Assembly: GCF_030915485.1 (NCBI RefSeq)
Contig: NZ_CP133266.1
Location: forward strand, 868,001 to 932,000
Direction of reading: 5' to 3'
Length of the DNA stretch: 64,000 bases
Source: Neobacillus sp. PS3-40
GTDB lineage: Bacteria; Bacillota; Bacilli; Bacillales; Cytobacillaceae
Below the pieces are notes generated by a model that saw nothing but the letters and a program-made list of their open reading frames with translations, was not told the DNA's origin and made no database searches. Below, piece by piece: positions 46,828 to 55,355 of the stretch. Within the stretch, counting starts at the first letter, position 1. Each line of letters starts with the position of its first letter. Both the position numbers and the translations under genes were made by a program.

Positions 46828-47147
46828 TCTGTTATAACAAGATTCATTCGTCCATTTAATATTTGATTCGGGCTTTTTAATTGAAAGCTGTTTGCTGTTT
46901 CGGAAAAGTCAATTTTCATTTGTTCATCAAAGAAAACAGTCTTGGCTTTTTCCATATATATCGTTCTATCATTTGTTTCAATTGCAATATCTCCCGCATC
47001 CAATTCAGACACAAGCCATAGAACCGTTACACCGTCTACTGCACAACCGCATCCTTCAATATCGTATTTTAATTTTAGGTAACCATCTAATCCCTTTGTC
47101 TTATCATTTATTTTCTCAGTTGCAGATTCTGTTATGATTATTTCCAT
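46818..47147 (-). CDS. yqkB: HesB-like iron-sulfur biosynthesis protein YqkB
   Basis: 109 residues, IscA/HesB-like fold: MEIIITESATEKINDK, LKLKYDIEGCGCAVDGV, DRTIYMEKAKTVFFDEQMKIDF, NGRMNLVI. Only the CGC cysteines are seen, not the C-terminal CGCG pair of IscA, as in other YqkB proteins. Divergent from the CDGSH gene. Confidence 0.87.
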   Translation of the reverse strand: MEIIITESATEKINDKTKGLDGYLKLKYDIEGCGCAVDGVTVLWLVSELDAGDIAIETNDRTIYMEKAKTVFFDEQMKIDFSETANSFQLKSPNQILNGRMNLVITETD

Positions 47148-47244
47148 GTTTAAAGCACCCCTACTTAGTCATATGATGATTGTATCACACGTTTTTTATG
47201 TTTCTTATTTTTTTGCCTATCAATTTAAAAGGAGAGTGTTAACG

Positions 47245-47451
47245 ATGTCAAAAGTTCAAATCAAAGTAAATGATAATGGGTCATTAAGAGTAACCGGTGA
47301 CATTGAATTGCTTGATGGTGAAGGCAATGTAATGGAAACAAAACCAAGCTTTTCCCTGTGCCGCTGTGGATTGTCTACTAATAAACCTTTTTGCGACGGT
47401 TCACATAAAGGTAAATTTGAGTCCGTTATCCGTGTTTCCAAAGAAGAATGA
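47245..47451 (+). CDS. CDGSH iron-sulfur domain protein
   Basis: 68 residues from ATG 47245 (AAAGGAGAG upstream). Zinc-finger-like CDGSH motif CRCGLSTNKPFCDGSHK near residues 38-54, with the three cysteines and one histidine that hold a [2Fe-2S] cluster. Likely redox or iron-sulfur transfer role. Confidence 0.92.
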   Translation: MSKVQIKVNDNGSLRVTGDIELLDGEGNVMETKPSFSLCRCGLSTNKPFCDGSHKGKFESVIRVSKEE

Positions 47452-47460
47452 ATTTTAACA

Positions 47461-47491
47461 GGGGCAGTTACTTTTTACTGCTCCTTTTTTT
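47461..47491 (+). terminator. Terminator of the CDGSH gene
   Basis: GGGCAGT / ACTGCTCC stem followed by seven T. Confidence 0.75.
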
Positions 47492-47492
47492 G

Positions 47493-47825
47493 CTACTCAG
47501 CTAGGCGAATATCTGCGATGTTGCCCACAAAAATTCGATGTAATTCTTCAAATCGATCAATTATATGGAGTTGCTGGCTTATTTCGTCCCAATTATGGAC
47601 TTTACCAATCACAATTTCGTAAGTTCTATTCCGATAATGTGTAATCGTCACGAGCTGATCATATTCCATTGCTTCAGATAAAATTTCGTTCATGCATTCT
47701 AGCTGTTGTTCATCCATGGTTTTTTTCTGTTCATACATATCCTCTTTTACCCAGTCCCTAAGCAACTTTACATGCTCGGGAAGCATCATTGCCGTCCATT
47801 TGATCCTCCCACGGTCACGAATCAT
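47493..47825 (-). CDS. YolD-like protein (YqjX)
   Basis: 110 residues from ATG 47825 (AAAGAGG upstream), MIRDRGRIKWTAMMLPEHVKLLRDW; the longer frame to 48098 runs antisense-like through uvrX and is not real. YolD-like proteins always accompany UvrX-type polymerases and resemble UmuD in genomic role. Starts 20 bases after uvrX, so the two are cotranscribed and SOS-controlled. Confidence 0.9.
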   Translation of the reverse strand: MIRDRGRIKWTAMMLPEHVKLLRDWVKEDMYEQKKTMDEQQLECMNEILSEAMEYDQLVTITHYRNRTYEIVIGKVHNWDEISQQLHIIDRFEELHRIFVGNIADIRLAE

Positions 47826-47844
47826 AATTCTACCTCTTTCCAAC

Positions 47845-49110
47845 TTACATTTTATGTCCACCAACAAGTGTAGCCCGTTGCTTAGCTGTTCCTGCCGCTG
47901 TGTAAGAAATTGCGCGCAAGAGAGCACCTGAGCCAAAGCGCTCACGAACACGATCCACCACATAGCCAAGCTCTCGCCTTTTTCCCGCTCCCATATCAAA
48001 AAGATCGAGCTGAAGCTCGCTGTCGTCGACAATATTGCCAAGTGTAATGGAAATGTTTCTAACTGTATGACCGTTATAATATTCATGAAATAGGTCAAGG
48101 CAGACCTTATAAAGCTCCATTGTCACATTTGTTGGCCGATAGATTGTTTTGGATCGATGAAAACCGCCACCAAACTCTTCCTGACTGTACCCAATTCCAA
48201 GGCTAACGGTTCGGCCCGCCTTTCGGTGCGTTCTAGCTCTTCGTGCCACTTCCTCACACATTTCTAGTATTACATGCTCGACTTCTTCTTTCTCTTTATA
48301 ATCCCGCAAAAGAACTTGGCTTTTTCCAAAGCTGATTTGTCCTTCAATAATTGGAGCACCCAAATTCGAAAGATCAATTCCCCAGGCATGATAATAAAGC
48401 TGATTTCCCATAATTCCGAATTTCTTTTCCAACTTTTCCAAATCAAATCGGGCAAGCTGACCAACGGTGAAAATGCCCATCCCATTAAGTGTTTTTTCAA
48501 TCCTTCTGCCGATCCCCCACATTTCACTAAGCGGTGACACATTCCAGAGCTTCTCCGGGACATCCGCAAATGTCCACTCAGCAATTCCACTTCTTGCTTT
48601 CTTTGCTTCGAGATCAAGGCATAGCTTTGCCATGAGCATGTTTGGTCCAATTCCAGCCGTGCAAGGTAACTGGAACTCTCGCTCAATATCATCCTTTATT
48701 TTTTCCGCAATGGTCGTTGCATCGCCCCAAATATGGATGGCCCCATCTACTTTTATAAAGCTTTCATCCACACTGTACGTATGGATGGCTTCCTTCGGAA
48801 CATAGCGATTAAAAACGCGTGAAATTTCTGTTGAAATTCGCAAATATGTTGCCATAGACGGTTCAACCACTTGAATGCGTGGATCATTCGGAATCTCAAA
48901 CAACCGGGAACCCGTTTTGATTCTAAACTCTTTTTTCAGACGCGGTGAAGCGGCTAGCACTACACTTCCCTGCCGCTCCAGGTTGCCTGCAACAGCTAAA
49001 TAGCAATTCAAAGGATCAAGACCACGCATGACAGCTGAACAGCTTGCATAAAAACTTTTCATGTCCACACATAAAATTTTATTTTGCGGTAGTGTGCTAT
49101 AATCGACCAT
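47845..49110 (-). CDS. uvrX: Y-family DNA polymerase, UvrX/YqjW type
   Basis: 421 residues from ATG 49110 (an ATG at 49125 is possible; ribosome-site spacing is odd for both). Catalytic acids in ILCVDMKSFYASC and YSVDESFIKVDG; HhH region MWGIGRRIEKTLNGMGIFTVGQLA; little-finger domain; C-terminal QLDLFDMG clamp-binding-like motif. Error-prone lesion bypass. A LexA box lies 78-91 bases upstream. Confidence 0.92.
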   Translation of the reverse strand: MVDYSTLPQNKILCVDMKSFYASCSAVMRGLDPLNCYLAVAGNLERQGSVVLAASPRLKKEFRIKTGSRLFEIPNDPRIQVVEPSMATYLRISTEISRVFNRYVPKEAIHTYSVDESFIKVDGAIHIWGDATTIAEKIKDDIEREFQLPCTAGIGPNMLMAKLCLDLEAKKARSGIAEWTFADVPEKLWNVSPLSEMWGIGRRIEKTLNGMGIFTVGQLARFDLEKLEKKFGIMGNQLYYHAWGIDLSNLGAPIIEGQISFGKSQVLLRDYKEKEEVEHVILEMCEEVARRARTHRKAGRTVSLGIGYSQEEFGGGFHRSKTIYRPTNVTMELYKVCLDLFHEYYNGHTVRNISITLGNIVDDSELQLDLFDMGAGKRRELGYVVDRVRERFGSGALLRAISYTAAGTAKQRATLVGGHKM

Positions 49111-49187
49111 ACCTCCATACCCCATCCTCCAAGATAAGCCTCAAAACAAGAACATCCGTTCCTTTTTATTATATTCTTTATCTTAAA

Positions 49188-49201
49188 CGAATATACGTTC
49201 G
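49188..49201. promoter_or_regulatory. LexA (SOS) box of uvrX-yolD
   Basis: CGAATATACGTTCG; on the minus strand CGAACGTATATTCG, 12 of 14 matches to the Bacillus consensus CGAACATATGTTCG. It lies between divergent uvrX and yqzH. Confidence 0.8.
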
Positions 49202-49278
49202 TATTCAATAGGAATTTTATGACAAACTTATTAAGGTTTTTTAGGAAAAACAGTATAATCATACTGGAGGTGTATGGC

Positions 49279-49476
49279 ATGGACAAAAAACTTATTTATA
49301 AAATGGTTAAAAATTGTTTTAAACAGTATTATTCTGACCTTGGCTCACTTCCAATAAGTGAGCAAGATTTTGAAAATCTTTGTATGCAAATCCTCCTAAT
49401 AAAAGAGAAAGAACCCACTGCAGATTTATATGAAGTGATCAATGATATGGTGTACGAATTATTAACTATCAATTAA
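49279..49476 (+). CDS. yqzH: YqzH family protein
   Basis: 65 residues from ATG 49279, behind CTGGAGG. MDKKLIYKMVKNCFKQYYSDLGSLPISEQDFENLC and an acidic, helical tail. YqzH is a small conserved Bacillus protein next to the UvrX-type gene; function unknown. It might share the LexA-controlled interval. Repeat copy J starts six bases after the stop. Confidence 0.85.
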   Translation: MDKKLIYKMVKNCFKQYYSDLGSLPISEQDFENLCMQILLIKEKEPTADLYEVINDMVYELLTIN

Positions 49477-49481
49477 AGTAA

Positions 49482-49588
49482 GTAAAGAAAACTCGTCGAT
49501 TAGCGAACCCCTAAGGGCGATGATTAGACGTAGTTGCCCTTATGCACGCTTCAGAATTTATGGATATAAATTCTGCTTAACCTAAAAA
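49482..49588 (+). repeat. Dispersed three-hairpin repeat, copy J
   Basis: GTAAAGAAAACTCGTCGATT, AGCGAACCCCTAAGGGC, GTAGTTGCCCTTATGCACGC and the AGAATTTATGGATATAAATT hairpin ending TTAACCTAAAAA. Confidence 0.85.
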
Positions 49589-49611
49589 GGCCCCCGATAA
49601 ACAGAGGCCTA
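49588..49611 (-). terminator. Probable terminator after yqjQ
   Basis: AGGCC / GGCCT with a G-rich loop and TTTTT on the minus strand; short stem. Confidence 0.5.
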
Positions 49612-49624
49612 ATAAGATATTCTA

Positions 49625-50419
49625 TTATTTTTTATTAAATGCACGCCTACCAACCCGTTCAAACAGACGCGGAAAAAGAACATAGATAACACTCCCCATA
49701 TTCATCCACCTCGGCAAATTGATTTCCCTAGTCCTAGTGAGCATGGCAGCGACCACTTTTTGTGCGACATATTCAGGCTGAAGCATAAATTTTTGGACAT
49801 TTTTTACATATGTACCTTTTTCATCAGCAATAGTAAAAAAATTCGTTGCAATTGGTCCAGGATTGACAGATGTTACATACACATTAGAATCGGCAAGTTC
49901 CATCCGTAAACTGTTTGTATAACCAAGGACAGCATGCTTGGTAGCGGAGTAAACACTCGATTTCGGTGTTGCAATCTTGCCAGCTTGGGAGGCAATATTG
50001 ATAATATGACCGAAGCACCTTTTGCGCATTTTCGGTAAAACCATGCTAGTGCATGCCATTAAACCAATTACATTGACATTAAACATTCCTTTGATATCGT
50101 CTATTGTTGCCTCATGTGCTTCGCGGAAAACTCCAAAGCCTGCATTATTGACAAGGATATCTACTTGCCCTATTGTTTCAAAAATGTTGGTAAAGACTTC
50201 CTTCACCATATCTGTATTGGAAACATCTAACTGAACAATATCCACTTGTACTTGATATTGTTGTTGCAGGTCTTTTTGAAGTAGCTGAAGTTTATCCAAC
50301 CTTCTTGCGAGCAGAACAAGATTAGCCCCCTGCCCTGCACAAATCTTCGCAATTTCCGCTCCAATCCCCCCAGATGCTCCAGTAATAACAATATTTTTCC
50401 CTTTTAATGGTTCCACCAC
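49625..50419 (-). CDS. yqjQ: Short-chain dehydrogenase YqjQ
   Basis: 264 residues from GTG 50419 (GAGGTG upstream). Classical SDR: NAD(P) site TGASGGIGAEIAK, NNAGFGV, catalytic Ser-Tyr-Lys as NIASQAGK ... YSATKHAV, PGPIATNF. Oxidoreductase of unknown substrate; next to yqjP as in B. subtilis. Confidence 0.92.
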   Translation of the reverse strand: MVEPLKGKNIVITGASGGIGAEIAKICAGQGANLVLLARRLDKLQLLQKDLQQQYQVQVDIVQLDVSNTDMVKEVFTNIFETIGQVDILVNNAGFGVFREAHEATIDDIKGMFNVNVIGLMACTSMVLPKMRKRCFGHIINIASQAGKIATPKSSVYSATKHAVLGYTNSLRMELADSNVYVTSVNPGPIATNFFTIADEKGTYVKNVQKFMLQPEYVAQKVVAAMLTRTREINLPRWMNMGSVIYVLFPRLFERVGRRAFNKK

Positions 50420-50460
50420 TATTCACCTCAACTGACTTTTATCCCTGATAGGTATCCCTA

Positions 50461-51426
50461 TTATTCACCCTTATTTAGAAAAAGAAAAGGGTTTGAATCT
50501 TTATTACCAAGCCCCCCTATTGAAGATAGATAGTCAAGCTGAGCAACAGTTTCCGAGATTGTCAGACCTAATTTACGATTGTAAACGGTGGGGAAAAGCC
50601 GTTTACATATTTCAAAAACGGTCATTGGCTCTGTTTCAAGCCAATTCTTAACTGTAAAGGCACGCTCATGCTGGCGGGAAAGTCTTTTTTCAATGAGTTC
50701 CACTAACTGGTAAACCTCTGAACCATGACCTGTATAAACCATTTGGATTGGATAGGATAAAAGCTTTTTCAATGAGTGATTATATTGAACCTGAGGCTTC
50801 GGTCTTTCTTTTTCACCTGGAGCAGGTGGCTCTAGTAAAGGATTTGGGGAAATATGTGCCAAAATATGATCCCCACCAATAAGAACACCATCTTTTTCGC
50901 GAAAAAGGACAATATGACTTTGGGCATGGCCAGGTGTTTCAATTACTTGCCAATCAAAAAGTCCAAGTGGTTGATCTCCTTCAACAAGAGGGCCTGTAAG
51001 CGAACGATTGCACGAATATTTTAGTGGTTTTCTTAAGTGGTGAATAAACGGGAAAAATTCTTCTGGAATACCGAACTCATAGAAAAGTGCGCGGTAAAAC
51101 TCATCATGTTCATGAAAAAAAGCTTCCGTTCGATTTAACCATCGTTCATTTAGAGGATGTCCATATACCTCCAATGAATCCGGGAAAAAGTCGAGTAATC
51201 CAACATGATCAGGATGATGATGGGTAAGCACAACCTGCTCGATATCAGTTGGTTTTAAACCCAACATAGCTAACTGTTCTTTCAAAGATGCCCAGGCTGT
51301 ATCTGTGTTTACCCCTGCATCAACAAGAGTCAACCGCTCCCCCTTAATTAAATATGCATTGACGTCTCCTACCGAAAAAGGAGTTGGTAGAGTTATCTTC
51401 GCAATACCATTTTTCCATTCTGTCAT
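50461..51426 (-). CDS. yqjP: MBL-fold metallohydrolase YqjP
   Basis: 321 residues from ATG 51426 (AAGGAG upstream; extension to 51492 unsupported). Metallo-beta-lactamase motifs THHHPDHVGL, ETPGHAQSHIVLF, GGDHIL and TGHGSEV; C-terminal winged-helix part (MTVFEICKRLFPTVYNRKLGLTISETVAQLDYL). Hydrolase of unknown substrate. Confidence 0.91.
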   Translation of the reverse strand: MTEWKNGIAKITLPTPFSVGDVNAYLIKGERLTLVDAGVNTDTAWASLKEQLAMLGLKPTDIEQVVLTHHHPDHVGLLDFFPDSLEVYGHPLNERWLNRTEAFFHEHDEFYRALFYEFGIPEEFFPFIHHLRKPLKYSCNRSLTGPLVEGDQPLGLFDWQVIETPGHAQSHIVLFREKDGVLIGGDHILAHISPNPLLEPPAPGEKERPKPQVQYNHSLKKLLSYPIQMVYTGHGSEVYQLVELIEKRLSRQHERAFTVKNWLETEPMTVFEICKRLFPTVYNRKLGLTISETVAQLDYLSSIGGLGNKDSNPFLFLNKGE

Positions 51427-51560
51427 ATTCAAAAGCTCCTTAACATGAAATATATTTAACGTTTTTCTTCCAAAAGTCATTTTGAACTTCATATATAGAG
51501 ATAAGTGTACCGATAAAAAAATAAAATGTCATTATTTTCTCATAATTCACTTTTAAAAAA

Positions 51561-51666
51561 ATAAAGAAAACTCGCTGATTGGCGAGCCCCTAAGGGCGAT
51601 GATTAGGCGTAGTTGCCCTTATGCGCTAGCAGAATTTATGGATATTAATTCTGATTAGCTAAAAAA
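51561..51666 (+). repeat. Dispersed three-hairpin repeat, copy K (complete)
   Basis: ATAAAGAAAACTCGCTGATT, GGCGAGCCCCTAAGGGC, GTAGTTGCCCTTATGCGC, AGAATTTATGGATATTAATT hairpin, TTAGCTAAAAAA. It lies just upstream of the proC leader promoter. Confidence 0.9.
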
Positions 51667-51682
51667 TTCTGCAAATTTTTTC

Positions 51683-51712
51683 TTGACAGACAACTATAAT
51701 GTAACGCATAAT
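51683..51712 (+). promoter_or_regulatory. Promoter of the T-box/proC transcript
   Basis: TTGACA (51683-51688), 18 bases, CATAAT (51707-51712). A consensus -35 positioned before the T-box leader. Confidence 0.65.
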
Positions 51713-51769
51713 CACAATTAAAACTTTAACCAATATAAAAAGCAATGAGTAAGACCAGTAAATGAAAAA

Positions 51770-51980
51770 TGGCAAAAGAGAGTGAGGTCCATTGGCTGCA
51801 AGGCTTCACTGCCCTCTTAATCATTGAACCTATCTTATGAGCGATTAGGAAAACCTAACGTAACCCCGACGTTATCGGGTTTGAGTGAACTCTTTTTGGT
51901 TTTTTTAAAAAGGGTAAATGAAGGTGGTACCACGGAAGCTAGACCTTTCGTCCTTTACGGATGAGGGGTCTTTTTGTTTT
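51770..51980 (+). ncRNA. T-box riboswitch, proline-specific, upstream of proC
   Basis: Stem I blocks AGAGAGTGAGGTCC, GGCTGCAAGG and GAACC; specifier codon CCT (proline) at 51829-51831; the T-box itself AGGTGGTACCACGGA at 51922-51936; then the terminator AGACC...GGTCT plus T-run (51941-51980). Uncharged tRNA-Pro should bind the specifier and T-box and prevent termination, so proC is induced when proline is short. Confidence 0.95.
51941..51980 (+). terminator. T-box terminator (expression platform)
   Basis: AGACC-TTTCGTCC / GGATGAGG-GGTCT hairpin followed by TTTTTG; it competes with the T-box antiterminator. Confidence 0.9.
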
Positions 51981-52006
51981 TTTAAAAACAGACAGGGGGA
52001 ATATTG

Positions 52007-52855
52007 ATGAAAAAGATAGTAATTGTAGGGGCAGGGTCGATGGCGGAAGCATTAATTTCTGGGATTGTGAAAAATGATTTACTCGATCCAAAAAATATTT
52101 GGACCACAAATAGAACGAATGAAGAAAGGCTCGTTACACTTAACAAGCAATATGGAGTTCAGTTTACCTATGATATTAAAGAATTGTTTGAGGATGCAGA
52201 AGTAGTCGTTTTAGCCATGAAGCCAAAGGATGCCTTACAAGCAATTAAACAAATTCGAAGTCACTTAACAAAACAAATGCTCATTATCTCTGTACTTGCT
52301 GGTATCGCCATAAGTGCCATCGAAGAACTAGCTGAAAAGCCACTAGCGATAGCAAGGGCAATGCCTAATACTTCTGCAACGGTTGGAAAATCTGCTACTG
52401 CAATTGCTGTTAATAAAGTCGTCTCTTCCAATCAGCTTGAAACAATTAAACATCTTTTTGGTACAGTCGGACTTACAACTTTTGTCCCTGAAGATCAGCT
52501 TGATGCCGTAACAGGACTTTCCGGTAGCGGTCCAGCCTATATTTATTATCTTGTTGAAGCAATGGAAAACAGTGCGGTTGAAATTGGATTAGAAAGACAA
52601 ATGGCAAAAGAACTGATTGTCCAGACATTAATCGGTGCAGCAGAGATGTTAAAGTCGACAACAAAACCTTCAAAGCAGCTACGCCAGGAAGTCACTAGCC
52701 CTGGAGGAACGACCGAGGCGGGAATTCAGATACTTGAAGAACACAAGGTTCAGCAAGCCTTCATTTCATGCATTAAAGCAGCCGCCATCCAATCAAAGAA
52801 AATGGGAATTGTATTATGCAAAGAGCTTAATTCAGCAAAACAGTCAACTTTATAA
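52007..52855 (+). CDS. proC: Pyrroline-5-carboxylate reductase ProC (ProI)
   Basis: 282 residues from ATG 52007 (AGGGGGA upstream). NADPH-binding IVGAGSMAEALISG at the N-terminus, RAMPNTSATVGKSATAI, GLSGSGPAYIYYLVEAM and the signature EVTSPGGTTEAGIQIL near 230-245. Makes proline from pyrroline-5-carboxylate. Controlled by the proline T-box. Confidence 0.96.
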   Translation: MKKIVIVGAGSMAEALISGIVKNDLLDPKNIWTTNRTNEERLVTLNKQYGVQFTYDIKELFEDAEVVVLAMKPKDALQAIKQIRSHLTKQMLIISVLAGIAISAIEELAEKPLAIARAMPNTSATVGKSATAIAVNKVVSSNQLETIKHLFGTVGLTTFVPEDQLDAVTGLSGSGPAYIYYLVEAMENSAVEIGLERQMAKELIVQTLIGAAEMLKSTTKPSKQLRQEVTSPGGTTEAGIQILEEHKVQQAFISCIKAAAIQSKKMGIVLCKELNSAKQSTL

Positions 52856-52977
52856 ATGGCTAACTTGCCTAGATTGTTGTTTTTCGGACAATTCAACGTC
52901 TCAAGAGCAATATTTTATATAATATTGGAAGCATTTGTTATACTAAAAGTGAAAAATACCTAGCAGGAGGATGACAA

Positions 52978-53997
52978 ATGACCGCAAAATTATTTACTCC
53001 CTATACAATAAAAGGGGTTACCTTGAAAAATCGAATAGCGATGTCTCCAATGTGCATGTACGCAAGCCATAATGAGGATGGAAAAGTGCAAAATTGGCAT
53101 CAAACCCATTATGTGTCCAGAGCCGTTGGCCAGGTGGGATTAATTATTCTTGAAGCTACTGCCGTAACTGAGCAAGGAAGAATTTCTCCTCAGGATTTAG
53201 GTATCTGGAGTGACGACCATGTTGAGGGGCTAAAGGGCCTTGTTGAGCTTATCAAGGGTAATGGTGCAAAAGCAGGAATTCAAATCGCTCACGCCGGCAG
53301 AAAGGCTGTTCTGGAAGGCGAAATACTTGCCCCCTCTGCATTAGCATTTAATGAAAAAATGAAGATTCCAAAAGAAATGACAAAAACTGATATTAAAGAT
53401 ACCGTAGAAGCATTTAAAAATGGGGTTGAACGAGCAAAAAAAGCTGGTTTTGATGTGATTGAACTGCATGGTGCCCATGGATATCTTATTAACGAATTCT
53501 TATCACCGCTCTCAAATAAACGAACAGATGAGTACGGAGGATCAGCTGAAAACCGTTATCGATTCCTTAGCGAAATAATTGAGGCAGTTAGAACAGTCTG
53601 GGAAGGTCCTCTATTCGTTAGAGTTTCTGCCTATGATTATCATGAAGAAGGTTTAACAGCAAGTGACTATGTACTAATAGCCAAGAGGATGAAGGAACAG
53701 GGAGTTGATTTTATCGACGTCAGCTCAGGTGCAGTTATTCCAGCACCAATTAACACCTACCCTGGTTATCAAGTGAAATTCTCAGAGGAAATAAAGCATG
53801 GCGCGGATATTGATACAAGTGCACTTGGCTTAATCACCTCTGCCTTGCACGCGGAAGAAATCCTCCAAAATGATAGAGCCAACCTAATTTTCATAGGTCG
53901 TGAACTACTTCGTGATCCGTATTGGCCACGGACAGCAGCCAAGGAACTCGGCGTTCATATTGAAGCACCAAAACAATATGGACGAGGGTGGGAATAA
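52978..53997 (+). CDS. namA: NADPH dehydrogenase NamA (YqjM)
   Basis: 339 residues, Old Yellow Enzyme family. Active-site Cys26 (MSPMCMYAS) as in B. subtilis Yqj[34 protein letters not shown], and the FMN-binding [14 protein letters not shown] tail. Reduces activated carbon-carbon double bonds in electrophilic stress compounds. ATG 52978 follows AGGAGG. Confidence 0.96.
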   Translation: MTAKLFTPYTIKGVTLKNRIAMSPMCMYASHNEDGKVQNWHQTHYVSRAVGQVGLIILEATAVTEQGRISPQDLGIWSDDHVEGLKGLVELIKGNGAKAGIQIAHAGRKAVLEGEILAPSALAFNEKMKIPKEMTKTDIKDTVEAFKNGVERAKKAGFDVIELHGAHGYLINEFLSPLSNKRTDEYGGSAENRYRFLSEIIEAVRTVWEGPLFVRVSAYDYHEEGLTASDYVLIAKRMKEQGVDFIDVSSGAVIPAPINTYPGYQVKFSEEIKHGADIDTSALGLITSALHAEEILQNDRANLIFIGRELLRDPYWPRTAAKELGVHIEAPKQYGRGWE

Positions 53998-54002
53998 ATT
54001 TA

Positions 54003-54030
54003 AAGAAAGATCGGACTTTCTTCTTTTTTC
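54003..54030 (+). terminator. Terminator of namA
   Basis: AAGAAAG / CTTTCTT with CTTTTTTC after it, right after the stop codon. Confidence 0.65.
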
Positions 54031-54162
54031 GGCAATTTTAATACACTCTTTTAATTTTCGACTTATTCGTTTTAGGTAATGTCCTAGCTTTTTTGTCAAA
54101 CTCTACAAAAAAGGCTTATCGAGAACAACCAAGGAAGAATTGTTTAACATCTTTAAAAAAGC

Positions 54163-54247
54163 ACTTAGCCAAATGATGAACTGCACATCCAATTAGTAGA
54201 TTGTGTCCAAAAATTGGGGTGCAGTTCAAATGACTAAGCGTTATTTT
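54163..54247. repeat. Imperfect long inverted repeat between namA and rnz
   Basis: CTTAGCCAAATGATGAACTG and CACATCCAATT on the left pair with AATTGGGGTGCAGTTCAAAT and GACTAAG on the right around a 20-base loop. It could be a joint terminator or the stump of a mobile element. Confidence 0.55.
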
Positions 54248-55170
54248 TAAGGAAGAGGAATAGAGATTTCTTTGAAATCTTCAGCTATATCTGTATGAAG
54301 GAATATTTCCTTTGCTTCCCCAACTAATTCTCCCCATGCATTCCTGTCGTATCTAGAACTTATATGGGTTAGACACAAGCATTTACTATCAGCTTGTTTG
54401 GCAATTTTTGCTGCTTGATGGGTGGTGGAATGAAAATAATCAAAGGCAAGTTTTTCTTCCTCTTTCGAAAAGGTCGCTTCATGAATTAATAAATCAGCAT
54501 TTCTGGCTAAATAAATTGCATTCTCACAATATCTTGTGTCACCAAGAATGGCAACAACCCGTCCTTTTTGAGGAGAACCAATAAATTCCCTTGGATTAAT
54601 CACTCGTCCATCATCAAGAATGATTGTTTCACCGTTTTTTATTTTCTTAAAAATTGGCCCTGGTTGGACACCAGCCGCGATCAGCTTATCTGCAAACAAT
54701 ATGCCTGGCTTATCTTTTTCGGTAATTCTATATCCATATGAAGGAATACCATGCTCTAAAAGGCGTGCTTCCACCACAAATTGGTCGTCTTCAAATAGAA
54801 TCCCCTCGTCTATTTCAACTATTTTCAAAGGATATTTTAAAAATGATTGACTAACGGAAAGGCTCACATTTAGATATTCCTCTATTCCTTTTGGACCATA
54901 AACCGTCACTTCCGAGTCTCCCCCTTGAAAGGAACGGCTCGATAATAATCCTGGAAGCCCATAAATATGGTCGCCATGGAGGTGAGTAATAAAAATCTTT
55001 TCAATTCTGCGCGGCTTTATGGTCGTATGTAAAATTTGATGCTGGGTTGCTTCTCCAACATCAAAAAGCCAAATAGCACCTCTTTCTTCGAGTAACTTAA
55101 GCGCAATGGACGTTACATTGCGGAGCTTTGCCGGAAGCCCAGCACCCGTACCTAAGAAAAATATATCCAT
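54247..55170 (-). CDS. rnz: Ribonuclease Z
   Basis: 307 residues. MBL-fold tRNA 3' endonuclease: [20 protein letters not shown], His63-Leu-His65-Gly-Asp67-His68 ([12 protein letters not shown]), [25 protein letters not shown] and the terminal THISSRY. Trims the 3' trailer of tRNA precursors without CCA. Confidence 0.96.
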   Translation of the reverse strand: MDIFFLGTGAGLPAKLRNVTSIALKLLEERGAIWLFDVGEATQHQILHTTIKPRRIEKIFITHLHGDHIYGLPGLLSSRSFQGGDSEVTVYGPKGIEEYLNVSLSVSQSFLKYPLKIVEIDEGILFEDDQFVVEARLLEHGIPSYGYRITEKDKPGILFADKLIAAGVQPGPIFKKIKNGETIILDDGRVINPREFIGSPQKGRVVAILGDTRYCENAIYLARNADLLIHEATFSKEEEKLAFDYFHSTTHQAAKIAKQADSKCLCLTHISSRYDRNAWGELVGEAKEIFLHTDIAEDFKEISIPLP

Positions 55171-55355
55171 AATAAACTCCTTTCAAAACCGTTACACTGA
55201 TGTAATAGCAATTAACTAATAATATAGCACGATTAGTTGGATGAATACATTTATTGCATAATATTTGCGAAATCTATAGGAAACAGATAAAATTTTATTC
55301 TTGTAAGGTAAACTTGGCTAGGATAACTATATATATTGGAAAGAGGTCCATAATC

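Noticed and set aside
47826-48098. N-terminal extension of the YolD protein
   Set aside because: It lies inside uvrX in another frame; the family start MIRDRGRIKW has its own ribosome site at 47825.
48270-48692. 140-codon frame inside uvrX
   Set aside because: Shadow frame on the same strand; the real frame holds all polymerase motifs.
54163-54247. Complete insertion sequence
   Set aside because: No transposase frame within or near the inverted repeat.
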